NCBI GenBank assembly: GCA_963678855.1
Contig: OY787448.1
Location: 186,001 to 250,000, forward strand
DNA: 64,000 nucleotides
Direction of reading: 5' to 3'
Source: F22 sp963678855
Lineage (GTDB): Bacteria > Bacteroidota > Bacteroidia > Bacteroidales > Bacteroidaceae
The notes beneath the pieces are model-generated. The model had not been told where the DNA came from and did no database searches. It saw only the letters and a program-made list of their open reading frames with translations. The position numbers and the translations under genes are program-made. Position 1 is the stretch's first letter; every line of letters begins with the position of its first letter. Of the stretch, positions 18,396 to 27,572 are shown piece after piece.

Positions 18396-18486
18396 AAAGA
18401 AAAGCTACAAGAACCAAAGGCTCCTGTAGCTTTCTATATATAAATTATTTGTATGTCATCCTACGTGTAGGCTCTTAAAAACAAGT

Positions 18487-19380
18487 TTAGCATCGGATAT
18501 TCAAATCATCTAAAATCTTACTCATGCGTTCGAATGTCGTGATACGAGTTGGCACCAGCGGCAATCGCAAGCGGTTCTCAATCATCCCCATAGCATGCAG
18601 CATCGCCTTCACCCCAGCAGGGTTGCCATCTACAAACAGAAGATTGAACAACTCCGTAAATCGGTGGTGGATAGTCAATGCATTTTTATAATCTCCATTA
18701 AGGGCAAGACGCGTCATGCGTGAAAACTCACGAGGGAATGCATTACCAATCACCGAAATCACCCCTACTGCCCCAAGAGTAATCAATGGGAAAGTGATTC
18801 CATCATCGCCAGAGATCACATCAAAATCTCTAGGTTTATTTTTGATAATCTCATCCATCTGCGTGATATCACCAGATGCCTCCTTAATCGCAATCACATT
18901 CTTAAATTCACGTGCAATGCGCAGTGTAGTCTCAGCAGTCATATTCACACCAGTTCGTCCTGGTACATTATACAACACTACAGGTTTAGGCGATGCTTCC
19001 GCAACCGCCTTGAAATGCTGATAAATCCCCTCTTGAGAAGGCTTATTATAACTAGGTACAGCAGATAGAATATAATCTACCCCCGTAAAATCATCCTGTT
19101 TAAGATGTTTGACTAGTGCGTCCGTATTATTATCACTTGCACCAAGCAAGATAGGCACTCGTCCATTAGCTCGCTCGATGACCACGCGTTTTATTTCTTC
19201 TTGTTCCTCCTTGTACAGCGTTGGCGTCTCCGCCGTGGTGCCTAGCACACACAGGAAGTCGGCATTGTTACTGATCAAGTGATCCACCATGCGCACCAAG
19301 GCCACATAGTCGACACTCCCGTCTGCCTGGAAGGGGGTGATTAAGGCCACACCCATACCTTTTAGTTTGCTTTGTATCAT
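18487..19380 (-). CDS. dapA: 4-hydroxy-tetrahydrodipicolinate synthase
   Basis: Condenses pyruvate and aspartate semialdehyde at the entry to the lysine/diaminopimelate pathway. The 297-residue TIM barrel has the Schiff-base lysine in VIAIKEASGD (Lys166), the catalytic tyrosine in VLYNVPGRTG (Tyr137) and the GTTAETPTL loop. Lies 60 bases downstream of ligA on the same strand but has its own -7 box. Confidence 0.96.
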   Translation of the reverse strand: MIQSKLKGMGVALITPFQADGSVDYVALVRMVDHLISNNADFLCVLGTTAETPTLYKEEQEEIKRVVIERANGRVPILLGASDNNTDALVKHLKQDDFTGVDYILSAVPSYNKPSQEGIYQHFKAVAEASPKPVVLYNVPGRTGVNMTAETTLRIAREFKNVIAIKEASGDITQMDEIIKNKPRDFDVISGDDGITFPLITLGAVGVISVIGNAFPREFSRMTRLALNGDYKNALTIHHRFTELFNLLFVDGNPAGVKAMLHAMGMIENRLRLPLVPTRITTFERMSKILDDLNIRC

Positions 19381-19412
19381 CGTTATTATCGCTATTCGCT
19401 TTAATTTGGAAG

Positions 19413-19420
19413 CAAAAATA
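19413..19420 (-). promoter_or_regulatory. -7 box for dapA
   Basis: Minus-strand TATTTTTG, 33 bases upstream of the dapA ATG, between the ligA stop and dapA. Confidence 0.6.
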
Positions 19421-19439
19421 CGAAATTCATTTTATTTTG

Positions 19440-21533
19440 TCACTGTATAAGGTCCAAAAATTGCATCTCGTCAAGTATCTTTACTCCTAATTTCTCTGCT
19501 TTTTCCAATTTTGATGGACCCATATTGGCTCCAGCTAGGATAAAGCTTGTTTTTTTACTGATGCTGCCCACGCTCTTTCCGCCGTGTTGCACAATCATAT
19601 TCTTGTACTCATCACGTGAATGTTTTTCAAACACCCCACTGATGACGATGCTCATGCCCGCCAACTTATCACTCTGATTGGCCAAGACATCTTCGCTCAG
19701 TTTCATCTGTAACCCATACTCACGCAAGCGCTCAATCATCGCCTGATTGCTCTCGTCTGCAAAGTAAGCAATCACACTTTGAGCGATACGCTCGCCGATA
19801 TCATCCACATGCACAAGCGCATCTAGGTCGGCCGCTTGCAAGGCATCCATATCTTTAAAAGCGTGAGCAAGACGCTTAGCCACCGTCTCACCAACGAAAC
19901 GAATACCCAGTCCGAACAGCACTCTTTCGAAAGGCACAGCCTTGCTAGTCTCCACCCCTTTGATGATATTATCGGCCGATTTATCTTTCTTCTTATCCAA
20001 CTTCAAGATATCCTCACGAGTCAGCGTATATAAGTCGGCACACGTGCGAATAAGACCTTGGTCGAAGAACAAATCCACCGTCTCAGGACCTAGCCCGTCG
20101 ATATTCATTGCACGTCGAGAGATAAAGTGCTCTACTCGACCACGCTGCTGCGTAGGACAACCCGTAGTATTCGGGCAGTAGTGAGCTGCTTCCCCTTCAT
20201 CTCGTACCAGCTTCGTCCCACAATCAGGACAAGTCTCTATAAAGTGTACTTTCTGGCTCACAAGGAAGCGTTGCTTAGTATCTACACCAGTAATCTTAGG
20301 AATGATTTCACCGCCCTTCTCTACAAAAACCATATCCCCGATATGAAGATCTAGTTGCTGTATGATATCATCATTATGAAGCGATGCACGTTTTACCGTC
20401 GTACCGCTCAGCTGAACCGCGTCCAGTTCGGCCACAGGAGTCACAGCCCCCGTACGGCCCACTTGATAAACCACATTATTCAGACGAGTACATGCCTTCT
20501 CCGCTTGAAATTTAAATGCGATCGCCCATCGTGGACTCTTGGCCGTATTTCCCAAAGCGCGCTGTTGACGACGGCTATTGACTTTTAGTACGATACCATC
20601 CGTTGCCACAGGCAATGTCTTGCGGGCTTCATCCCAATGATGGATATAGTCCATCACCTCGTCTATATTCTTGCAAAGACGCATATGGTCAGAGACCTTA
20701 AAGCCCCATGTATGCGCTTGTTCTAAGCTTTCGTAATGTCCATCCACTTGCAGATTCTCACCCAATATATAATATAAGTAAGCATCCAAGCCACGCTTCG
20801 CCACCTCACTCGATTGTTGTAGCTTCAGCGCACCAGCCGCCGCATTACGAGGATTGGCCAGTAAAGGCTCCTCTTGCTTCTCACGTTCCTCATTTAAGCG
20901 ATCAAACGTACTCCAAGGCATCAGAATCTCCCCACGCATCTCAAACACGTCAGGATACACTGCATCAGCAGGAAGCTGCAAAGGAATGGTTGGGATAGTC
21001 TTCACATTGTTTGTTACATCATCTCCCTGCGTCCCGTCACCACGAGTGACCGCACGTACCAGCTTACCATGTTCATAAGTAAGCGAGATAGACGTACCAT
21101 CATATTTCAGTTCCGCGCAAATTTCAAAGTCCTCATTGAGGTCCTTCGCAGCACGTTCAAAGAAAGCACGAATCTCCCCTTCGTTATAGCTATTACCAAG
21201 AGAAAGCATCGGATAGCGGTGCTTCACCGTCTCAAAGCTATTAGAGATATCGCTCCCCACTCGTTGCGTAGGACTAGTAGGATCATTATATTCAGGATGC
21301 GCTTTCTCAAGCTCCGCCAGCTCCGCCAGTTGCGCATCAAATTCTTGGTCAGACAACACTGGCTCATTCAACACATAATAATTATAATTATGCTGATGCA
21401 AAGCCGCACGCATCTCCTCAATCTTTTTCTGAATGTTGCTGACAGCCTGCTTCTCCTCCTTAGGAGCAGCATCCGCCGCAGTGGTATGTTGGTCCCCAAA
21501 TAAATCAGGGAAAAGTGAGTTAGGTTTCGTCAT
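19440..21533 (-). CDS. ligA: NAD+-dependent DNA ligase
   Basis: Seals nicks in replication and repair. The 697 residues have the full LigA layout: Ia domain (HQHNYNYYVLNEPVLSD), adenylation lysine in ELKYDG (Lys143), OB fold, zinc finger (CPDCG .. CPNTTGC), HhH region and a C-terminal BRCT domain (about 618-697). An extra 30-residue, probably disordered N-terminal stretch precedes the usual start. It is divergent from trmD with back-to-back promoters. Confidence 0.97.
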   Translation of the reverse strand: MTKPNSLFPDLFGDQHTTAADAAPKEEKQAVSNIQKKIEEMRAALHQHNYNYYVLNEPVLSDQEFDAQLAELAELEKAHPEYNDPTSPTQRVGSDISNSFETVKHRYPMLSLGNSYNEGEIRAFFERAAKDLNEDFEICAELKYDGTSISLTYEHGKLVRAVTRGDGTQGDDVTNNVKTIPTIPLQLPADAVYPDVFEMRGEILMPWSTFDRLNEEREKQEEPLLANPRNAAAGALKLQQSSEVAKRGLDAYLYYILGENLQVDGHYESLEQAHTWGFKVSDHMRLCKNIDEVMDYIHHWDEARKTLPVATDGIVLKVNSRRQQRALGNTAKSPRWAIAFKFQAEKACTRLNNVVYQVGRTGAVTPVAELDAVQLSGTTVKRASLHNDDIIQQLDLHIGDMVFVEKGGEIIPKITGVDTKQRFLVSQKVHFIETCPDCGTKLVRDEGEAAHYCPNTTGCPTQQRGRVEHFISRRAMNIDGLGPETVDLFFDQGLIRTCADLYTLTREDILKLDKKKDKSADNIIKGVETSKAVPFERVLFGLGIRFVGETVAKRLAHAFKDMDALQAADLDALVHVDDIGERIAQSVIAYFADESNQAMIERLREYGLQMKLSEDVLANQSDKLAGMSIVISGVFEKHSRDEYKNMIVQHGGKSVGSISKKTSFILAGANMGPSKLEKAEKLGVKILDEMQFLDLIQ

Positions 21534-21562
21534 AGTAGGTCATTTACATACGATATTTTCGA

Positions 21563-21600
21563 CAAAAGTAGCAAATTCTCATCGATTTATAGTACTTTTG
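21563..21600. promoter_or_regulatory. Back-to-back -7 boxes for ligA and trmD
   Basis: Minus-strand TACTTTTG at 21563-21570 drives ligA and plus-strand TACTTTTG at 21593-21600 drives trmD; both match TAnnTTTG and are identical in sequence. Confidence 0.75.
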
Positions 21601-21665
21601 TGCCGTGAATATTCGAGGGTGTTCATAAATAATCACCGAGCCCCCCAAAAACAATAAAGAAAATT

Positions 21666-22352
21666 ATGCGTATAGATATTATCACCGTATTGCCCGATAT
21701 GTTTGAGGGCTTTTTGAACCATTCCATTATGAAACGTGCCCAAGACCGCGGGCTTGCCGAAATCCATATTCACAACCTACGTGACTATGCTTACGACAAC
21801 TACAAGCGTGTAGACGATTACCCTTATGGCGGCTTCGCAGGCATGGTCATGAAGATCGAACCCATCGAGCGATGCATCGAAAAATTGAAGTCTGAACGTG
21901 AGTACGATGAAATCATCTTTACCTCACCAGATGGAGAAACTTTCGACCAACCGATTGCGAACGGCATGTCCCTACTTAAGAATGTCATCATCCTGTGTGG
22001 ACACTTCAAAGGCATCGACTTCCGCATCCGTGAGCACCTGATCACTCGCGAGATCAGCATCGGCGACTACGTCTTGACAGGTGGCGAACTAGCCGCAGCG
22101 GTCATGGCAGATGCCGTTATCCGCTTGATTCCTGGCGTGATCGGTGACGAACAATCAGCCTTTAATGATAGCTTCCAAGACAACCTCCTAGCAGCACCCG
22201 TATATACTCGTCCTGCCAACTATAAAGGATGGGAAGTACCCCCTATTCTTCTTTCTGGCCACGAAGCCAAGATTAAAGAATGGGAGATTCAGCAGTCGCT
22301 CGAACGCACCAAAAAGCTACGTCCCGACCTGCTGAAAGACGACCAGAAATAA
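21666..22352 (+). CDS. trmD: tRNA (guanine(37)-N1)-methyltransferase
   Basis: Methylates G37 next to the anticodon and prevents frameshifting. The 228 residues match the trefoil-knot SPOUT enzyme: IITVLPDMF at the start, YPYGGFAGMVMKIEP, ILCGHFKGIDFRIREH and the SAM-binding EISIGDYVLTGGELA. C-terminal PPILLSGHEAKIKEW is also typical. Confidence 0.97.
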   Translation: MRIDIITVLPDMFEGFLNHSIMKRAQDRGLAEIHIHNLRDYAYDNYKRVDDYPYGGFAGMVMKIEPIERCIEKLKSEREYDEIIFTSPDGETFDQPIANGMSLLKNVIILCGHFKGIDFRIREHLITREISIGDYVLTGGELAAAVMADAVIRLIPGVIGDEQSAFNDSFQDNLLAAPVYTRPANYKGWEVPPILLSGHEAKIKEWEIQQSLERTKKLRPDLLKDDQK

Positions 22353-22373
22353 ACCAACCAATTTATAAGATAC

Positions 22374-23678
22374 ATGAGAACACACCACACATGCAGCAGC
22401 CTATTGGCCATGCTGATGGTAGCAGCTACCTGCCTGCCAGTACACGCACAAAATGCGCAGATGCAAGAGCGCATCCCTTTCAACCAGTACAAAGTACATA
22501 CAAATTATAAACAGCAGCCCCAAGACACCTCTATCAAAGGCATGGAGCTGACCGATGCTGGTGGCAAGACCTATTCTTGCATCACCACCCATGGACAAGC
22601 CTATCTGCTTCGCAAGACTCGCACCACATGCGATACCCTTGCCAAGCAGGTATTTCCATACAAACAAGTCTACATCCAAGTAGATGGACGGGGCAGCAAA
22701 GCTCGTTTTTCACTTGGTCATTTCGACAGCACCCTTTTTTCTTTCGGCCCTGAGCTAAGCATTATACACTCGAAACATGCTCAAGCACAGGTCACTACTC
22801 TAGGCAACACCCAGTATAATTGCCTACGTGTACATCCCGAGGGCCAAGAGTTAGTACACCAGTATAAGAACCCTTATACCAAACGCATCGAAATCGTTGA
22901 GTTGACTAAACATCAAGCCCAGTCACTCGCACAAACCGAGTCTATCAACGAGTATGGAGTCTATATGTGCGTGCACAATCCCACACTCATGATCTTCCAT
23001 CCGAAGAAGTCGAATGGCGCAGCCCTAGTAGCCCTTCCAGGTGGAGGCTATGGCGCCGTGGCCTACCTACACGAAGGCATCGATATGGGAGCATGGATGA
23101 ACAAACAAGGCATCACCTTTGCCGTCCTTAAGTACCGCCTTCCTGATGGCGACCGCTATATCCCCATCCAAGATGCCCAAGAAGCCATCCGCTATATGCG
23201 TCGACACGCCAAAGAGTGGAAACTCGACGCAAAAAAAATCGGTATAATGGGCAGCAGCGCAGGCGGACATCTTGCCTCTACACTAGCCACACATTATACC
23301 GAAATGACTCGACCTGACTACCAGGTCCTGTTCTATCCTGTCATTACCATGGGCGATTACACCCATCAAGGTTCCCGCAACAACCTACTAGGTAAAGATG
23401 CCGACCGCAGACTCATCTACGAATACAGCAACGAATTGCGCGTTACCCACGATACACCGCCAGCCATTATCTTCGTCTCAGAAGATGACGGAGCCGTACC
23501 TCCAGTCAACAGCATCTACTACGATGAAGCCCTGCGCACACATGGCGTATCTTCAGAACTCCACCGCTACCCTACAGGTGGTCACGGCTGGGGCTTCCGC
23601 GAAAGCTTCAAGTACCATAAAGACGTAAAAGAAGCTTTCGAGAAGTGGTTTCAATCTACCATCCAAAAGGCACCGTAA
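22374..23678 (+). CDS. Exported alpha/beta-hydrolase (BD-FAE/esterase type)
   Basis: A 434-residue protein with a signal peptide (hydrophobic 9-20, Ala-x-Ala-like cleavage near 25). Residues 30-200 form an N-terminal region I do not recognise. From about 205 it is an alpha/beta hydrolase: oxyanion-hole LPGGGYG (221-227), nucleophile elbow GSSAG (Ser295), and acid and histidine candidates in SEDDGAVP and GGHGWGF. It resembles xylan or sugar-ester esterases of Bacteroidota, so deacylation of a glycan is a reasonable guess. It starts 22 bases after trmD, and its end overlaps the end of the convergent TonB receptor gene by 23 bases. Confidence 0.8.
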   Translation: MRTHHTCSSLLAMLMVAATCLPVHAQNAQMQERIPFNQYKVHTNYKQQPQDTSIKGMELTDAGGKTYSCITTHGQAYLLRKTRTTCDTLAKQVFPYKQVYIQVDGRGSKARFSLGHFDSTLFSFGPELSIIHSKHAQAQVTTLGNTQYNCLRVHPEGQELVHQYKNPYTKRIEIVELTKHQAQSLAQTESINEYGVYMCVHNPTLMIFHPKKSNGAALVALPGGGYGAVAYLHEGIDMGAWMNKQGITFAVLKYRLPDGDRYIPIQDAQEAIRYMRRHAKEWKLDAKKIGIMGSSAGGHLASTLATHYTEMTRPDYQVLFYPVITMGDYTHQGSRNNLLGKDADRRLIYEYSNELRVTHDTPPAIIFVSEDDGAVPPVNSIYYDEALRTHGVSSELHRYPTGGHGWGFRESFKYHKDVKEAFEKWFQSTIQKAP

Positions 23679-25938
23679 CACTTAGTACAAACGAACGACC
23701 TTGGTTGTAGATACCCAAAGGTTTTAATGTAGAGAGATGATCGATATAGGTCTTGTCCAGCAAGTTATCTGCTGTAAGACTCACCTGTATCGGTTGTTTC
23801 TCTACTTGCATTTCAGTCGATACCTTCATACCCCAGATAGCATACCCCGGAGTCTCTGTTTCAAACTCATTAGGCTTGCTTTGACGCAATACAGACAAGT
23901 TGTTCAAACTAATCCTATTGCGCTTAAAATAGCGATTAGAAGGCAATTGAGCACGCACCTCAGTACGGAACTTCTGAGCAGGTATAAAAGGCAAATAATC
24001 CCCACCTTCGCGCTTACCCACTACATATGAATACGTGGTGTTCAAGTGCAACCAAGGAATCATCTCAGGGTGCACATGCAGGCCAGCTTCAGCCCCATAT
24101 AGACGAGCATCGTTTTGGCGATATTGATAGGTAGGACTACCCGAATCGTTTGTTTCACCAGTAGCCTCTGCATAGATAAACTTATTGATTTGGTTATAGA
24201 ACCCAGCCACATCAAATGTCACCAAACGAGAGTGATAGTGCGCACTCAAATCGATATTGGTAGCCTCTTGAGTATCCAAATCCACATTACCCAGTTCGAT
24301 GCGTGCACCGTGATGCCCATCAGAAGTCAACTCACTCAAAGTAGGTACGCGGAAAGCGTGCGCCACATTCAGACGAAGCGTCCAGTTGTCGCTAGGACGA
24401 TAATTGGCACTGATATCCGCAGACAGATTATTATAGTGTCTATCCACACTCACGGCCTCGTGCTCATGCGCTTCCTCATGATGTTCACCCTCTTCTTCGT
24501 GATGCCCCATATCTTTCGTATCGATATGCGACCAATCATAACGCAATCCCCCTTGCACATTCCACTTCTCACCGATAGCCGTTTGATACAAACCGACCAC
24601 AGCCAATGAGTTGATATCCGTATCAGGAAGTAACTTTTCTACTCGATCATTCTTATTCTCATTGTTTTGCGACATCCCCTGAAGACCAAGAATCAAATTG
24701 GAAGAATCAGTTGTAGGGATGCTCCACTTCGAATCGATCGTGTACGTATTGAGAGCCATCTCCAGTTCAGGATCTACATCAGCTGTTTGCAGCTTACGTA
24801 GCGTCTCTTGCCACGCCCCTTTCACCTCCCATTTCACATTGCCAAGGAAAAGCGTATTTTGACTCGTTACCGCACGACGACGCAAATCTTGATACCAGAT
24901 ATCGTTGTGATGACTATTATACGTCACTAGATTTTGTGCAGCACCCACACTCATACCGAGTTGCTGGTCAAACTGCTCAGCAGTCAATTTAAACACACCG
25001 AGCGACGATGAATAAGCCAGATACCCCTTCAGATTCCATTGATTGAAGCGCGTATTTTTCGCATCATCCCCATTCCCTTGACGATAATCCTCGTGTTGAT
25101 TGCGCTTGATGCTTACACCACCAGAGATAGGCCCTTGAGTCGTATGGATCTCAGCCAGCGTATTCCAACCATTCGTAGCACTAAAAGCCTGAGATGTCAC
25201 ACGCCCTTGCACCGTACCTACAGGAGCAGGACGAGCAGATACAAAGTTGACCACCCCACCGATCGCATCCGAACCATACAAAAGCGATGCAGGGCCCTTG
25301 ATCACCTCCACATGCCCCAGATTAGTATTGTCCACACTCATCGGATGATTCTCACTATATTGATAGTTCTCCACCTTGATACCATCCTGAAGCACCATGA
25401 TGTTATTCCCCCAAAGACCGTGAATGACAGGCTTCGTCGGACCATTCCCTTTCGAGATAACATCCACCCCAGGCACCTGTGCCAAAGCCTGCGTTAAGTT
25501 TGGAGTCCCTTGCAAATCATCAGGGCGCACGATATCAATCTTCACCGCATTCTCATGCTGCGACGTCACATAACCACCCGTCACCACCACATCCTCTGTT
25601 TGGATCACCGAGTGAGCAAGTTTGACATCCAAAGTCACCACAGATTGACTCAAGATCACCTCTTTAATCATCGTCTCAAAACCCACATACGCTATGCGAA
25701 TATGCAGCTTCTTGCCCATAGGAAGCTTGTTCAGACGGTATTTCCCGTCCATATCTGATACCGTGCCACGTTGCAATTCTGGTACATATACTGTAGCCCC
25801 GACCAAAGCAGAGCCCTCTTCATCTGTGATATAGCCAGCGATACTAGCCACGTTATTACTCTCAGGAGCTACTGGAGTTGCCGCATACATCGCACCACAA
25901 AGCGCACAAACGAGCAGCATTAGAAAAATCTTCTTCAT
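23656..25938 (-). CDS. TonB-dependent outer-membrane receptor with His-rich loop
   Basis: Predicted outer-membrane active transporter. From ATG 25938 (signal peptide MKKIFLMLLVCALCG) it has a carboxypeptidase-regulatory-like domain (about 30-110), a plug (VKIDIVRPDDLQGTPNLTQALAQVPGVDV, i.e. 29 residues paraphrased here by its core DLQGTPNLTQALAQVPGVDV) and a beta-barrel ending in aromatic GW. A loop near residue 500 is dense in His and Glu (HHEEEGEHHEEAHEHE), as in receptors for zinc, nickel, copper or haem. The adjacent Cys/His-rich protein supports metal uptake. An upstream 14-codon extension of the frame is unlikely. Confidence 0.88.
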   Translation of the reverse strand: MKKIFLMLLVCALCGAMYAATPVAPESNNVASIAGYITDEEGSALVGATVYVPELQRGTVSDMDGKYRLNKLPMGKKLHIRIAYVGFETMIKEVILSQSVVTLDVKLAHSVIQTEDVVVTGGYVTSQHENAVKIDIVRPDDLQGTPNLTQALAQVPGVDVISKGNGPTKPVIHGLWGNNIMVLQDGIKVENYQYSENHPMSVDNTNLGHVEVIKGPASLLYGSDAIGGVVNFVSARPAPVGTVQGRVTSQAFSATNGWNTLAEIHTTQGPISGGVSIKRNQHEDYRQGNGDDAKNTRFNQWNLKGYLAYSSSLGVFKLTAEQFDQQLGMSVGAAQNLVTYNSHHNDIWYQDLRRRAVTSQNTLFLGNVKWEVKGAWQETLRKLQTADVDPELEMALNTYTIDSKWSIPTTDSSNLILGLQGMSQNNENKNDRVEKLLPDTDINSLAVVGLYQTAIGEKWNVQGGLRYDWSHIDTKDMGHHEEEGEHHEEAHEHEAVSVDRHYNNLSADISANYRPSDNWTLRLNVAHAFRVPTLSELTSDGHHGARIELGNVDLDTQEATNIDLSAHYHSRLVTFDVAGFYNQINKFIYAEATGETNDSGSPTYQYRQNDARLYGAEAGLHVHPEMIPWLHLNTTYSYVVGKREGGDYLPFIPAQKFRTEVRAQLPSNRYFKRNRISLNNLSVLRQSKPNEFETETPGYAIWGMKVSTEMQVEKQPIQVSLTADNLLDKTYIDHLSTLKPLGIYNQGRSFVLSVTVPFGW

Positions 25939-25940
25939 TG

Positions 25941-25958
25941 TTATACTGTTTTGTATAA
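25941..25958 (-). promoter_or_regulatory. Inverted repeat at the TonB receptor start
   Basis: TTATAC (25941-25946) and GTATAA (25953-25958) form an inverted repeat with a 6-base spacer directly upstream of the ATG, a Fur/Zur-like position; the regulator is not known. Confidence 0.35.
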
Positions 25959-26049
25959 TTACATTTCTGTTTAGATACACACCACCGATGTCTCCATCAG
26001 CATCTAGCTATTGGAGTCACGCCAAGTGGTTCAAAAAAAAATGGATATA

Positions 26050-26463
26050 CTACGTTAAGTAGTCAGTATAAGAAGGAGGTCCTCTCACCGTAAAGGAATC
26101 TACCGATTCAAGGAAAACAAATAAAGATTTATAAATAGATCTCTCCAGAAAAGGAGTTTGAGAGATGCAAGAGAATGTAGGAATAGGACTATCCAGAAGC
26201 ACCACCAGTTGGCTACACACCGCACAGCAGTGCCCTATAGCTGTACCAGGAGTGGTCTCTCCACAAGCAGCCTTTATAGTCGCCCCAGAGTGATTATGCC
26301 AACAAGTATGCCCTTGTTCATTACTGACATTGATACTACAAGACACACCACAGCACGTGCCCTTCTCGTGGAAGTGCAGACCTTTCGACACAACCATAGC
26401 CAGCATGATGTATAAGAAACACCATGCTACTCGCTGTTTATTATGCCCGAAAAATGTCCACAT
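26050..26463 (-). CDS. Small Cys/His-rich membrane-anchored protein, probably metal related
   Basis: Not a family I can name. The 137 residues start with a hydrophobic segment (about 12-28, possible signal anchor), then a Cys/His-rich stretch (CCGVSC, HTCWHNH, HCCAVC at about 37-82) and a C-terminus with RGPPS. It sits 111 bases upstream of the His-rich TonB receptor on the same strand. Small Cys/His proteins in this position commonly accompany metal receptors in Bacteroidota; metal binding or sensing in the periplasm is inferred. Confidence 0.65.
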   Translation of the reverse strand: MWTFFGHNKQRVAWCFLYIMLAMVVSKGLHFHEKGTCCGVSCSINVSNEQGHTCWHNHSGATIKAACGETTPGTAIGHCCAVCSQLVVLLDSPIPTFSCISQTPFLERSIYKSLFVFLESVDSFTVRGPPSYTDYLT

Positions 26464-26494
26464 ATGCTGTGTACTAGAGAGTTATTTCATACAT

Positions 26495-26530
26495 GTAGTC
26501 GTCATAGACGTAATACCTACAACAAAATTA
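26495..26530 (-). promoter_or_regulatory. Promoter and candidate operator for the Cys/His-rich gene and TonB receptor
   Basis: Minus-strand -7 box TAATTTTG (26523-26530). A composite inverted repeat, GTAG.CGTC...GACG......CTAC (26495-26520), covers the predicted transcription start. Confidence 0.45.
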
Positions 26531-26574
26531 GGATAAAAATCAGATATTCGAAACGATTCTACATATTTTATCCC

Positions 26575-26582
26575 TATATTTG
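26575..26582 (+). promoter_or_regulatory. -7 box for the GNAT gene at 26619
   Basis: TATATTTG, 36 bases before the ATG. Confidence 0.55.
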
Positions 26583-26618
26583 TATTGATTAAAAGTACAA
26601 CAAAAGAACCACAATCAA

Positions 26619-27167
26619 ATGGAAATAATCATTGCCGAGAACATCAAATTATGCAGCATAGCACTAGAAGATGCAGATGCCATATTCGAGATCATAGACA
26701 CCCAGCGAGAACACCTTCAAGAATGGCTCCCATTTGTGCCATTTACTGTGACCAGTCAAGATACGAAGGAATTTATACAGTCTGTTCTTGAAGTACCTGA
26801 TGGAGAGATTGAACCGACTTTTACCATTCGTAAAGGCAAGCAGATAGTAGGGCTTATAGGCTTTAGAGATAGCGATTATTTCAATCGTAAAACAGAGATC
26901 GGTTATTGGATATCTTTCGCCTGTCGGGGACAAGGTATTGTGACACGCGCCACTAAGAAATTGTGCGAATACGCCTTCGAAACACGAGGGATGAACCGAG
27001 TTCAGATACGATGCGGTGTAGGCAATATCCGCAGCAGTGCCATTCCCAGACGTCTAGGCTTCACCTTTGAAGGCATAGCACGCGAAGCAGAATATCATCC
27101 CGATAATCGTTTTATAGATTTGGAGGTGTATAGTCTGCTAAACTCAGATTTGAAAGATGCTGATTAG
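26619..27167 (+). CDS. RimJ/RimL-type GNAT acetyltransferase
   Basis: The 182 residues match the ribosomal-protein-serine acetyltransferase-like GNAT group: IKLCSIALEDADAIFEII at the start, EIGYWISFACRGQGIVTRA with the acetyl-CoA loop GQGIVT, and NRVQIRCGVGNIRSSAIPRRLGF paraphrased by its core RSSAIPRRLGF. The substrate is unknown; N-terminal acetylation of a ribosomal protein or an unrelated small molecule are both possible. Confidence 0.87.
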   Translation: MEIIIAENIKLCSIALEDADAIFEIIDTQREHLQEWLPFVPFTVTSQDTKEFIQSVLEVPDGEIEPTFTIRKGKQIVGLIGFRDSDYFNRKTEIGYWISFACRGQGIVTRATKKLCEYAFETRGMNRVQIRCGVGNIRSSAIPRRLGFTFEGIAREAEYHPDNRFIDLEVYSLLNSDLKDAD

Positions 27168-27189
27168 TTGATGCTTAGTATGTCTGAAT

Positions 27190-27522
27190 TTAGACTAGTA
27201 CCCCGATAGTCATCATCACCACCGGAGTATCACCTATAAACAACTCATGGCTCATCCCTGCTGGGACAAAGAAATAATCCCCATCATTCATCGGATAATC
27301 TACCCCATCTAGTACGATGCGTCCACTCCCCTTTTCGATATAGAAATGCTCTTCCATATCTGGGTGAGTATGCCCTTCGATATGCTCACCCGCTTGTAGC
27401 GTAGTGTGCGCTATTTGTGTGATATTTGAAGGCGTCTCATTGTTGGCAATCAGGACTTTCTTCAAGCCCCCACCGTGAGAGGTCGGCATGGATTGGATAT
27501 CTTGGATGTTTCTGTGTATCAT
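27190..27522 (-). CDS. Single-domain cupin protein
   Basis: A 110-residue small beta-barrel with both cupin motifs: HTHPDMEEHFYIEKGSG supplies His, His, Glu-type metal ligands, and the second motif is GDYFFVPAGMSHELF. Such proteins bind a metal and a small ligand; function not predictable. It converges on the GNAT gene. Confidence 0.85.
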   Translation of the reverse strand: MIHRNIQDIQSMPTSHGGGLKKVLIANNETPSNITQIAHTTLQAGEHIEGHTHPDMEEHFYIEKGSGRIVLDGVDYPMNDGDYFFVPAGMSHELFIGDTPVVMMTIGVLV

Positions 27523-27572
27523 CTATTGCTTATCATTATGTTGGGTTTATTCAATGAACCAATGCAAAGATA

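Noticed and set aside
20708..21503. Several 75-145 residue plus-strand frames opposite ligA
   Set aside because: LigA is unambiguous on the minus strand; the frames have arginine- and serine-rich shadow composition.
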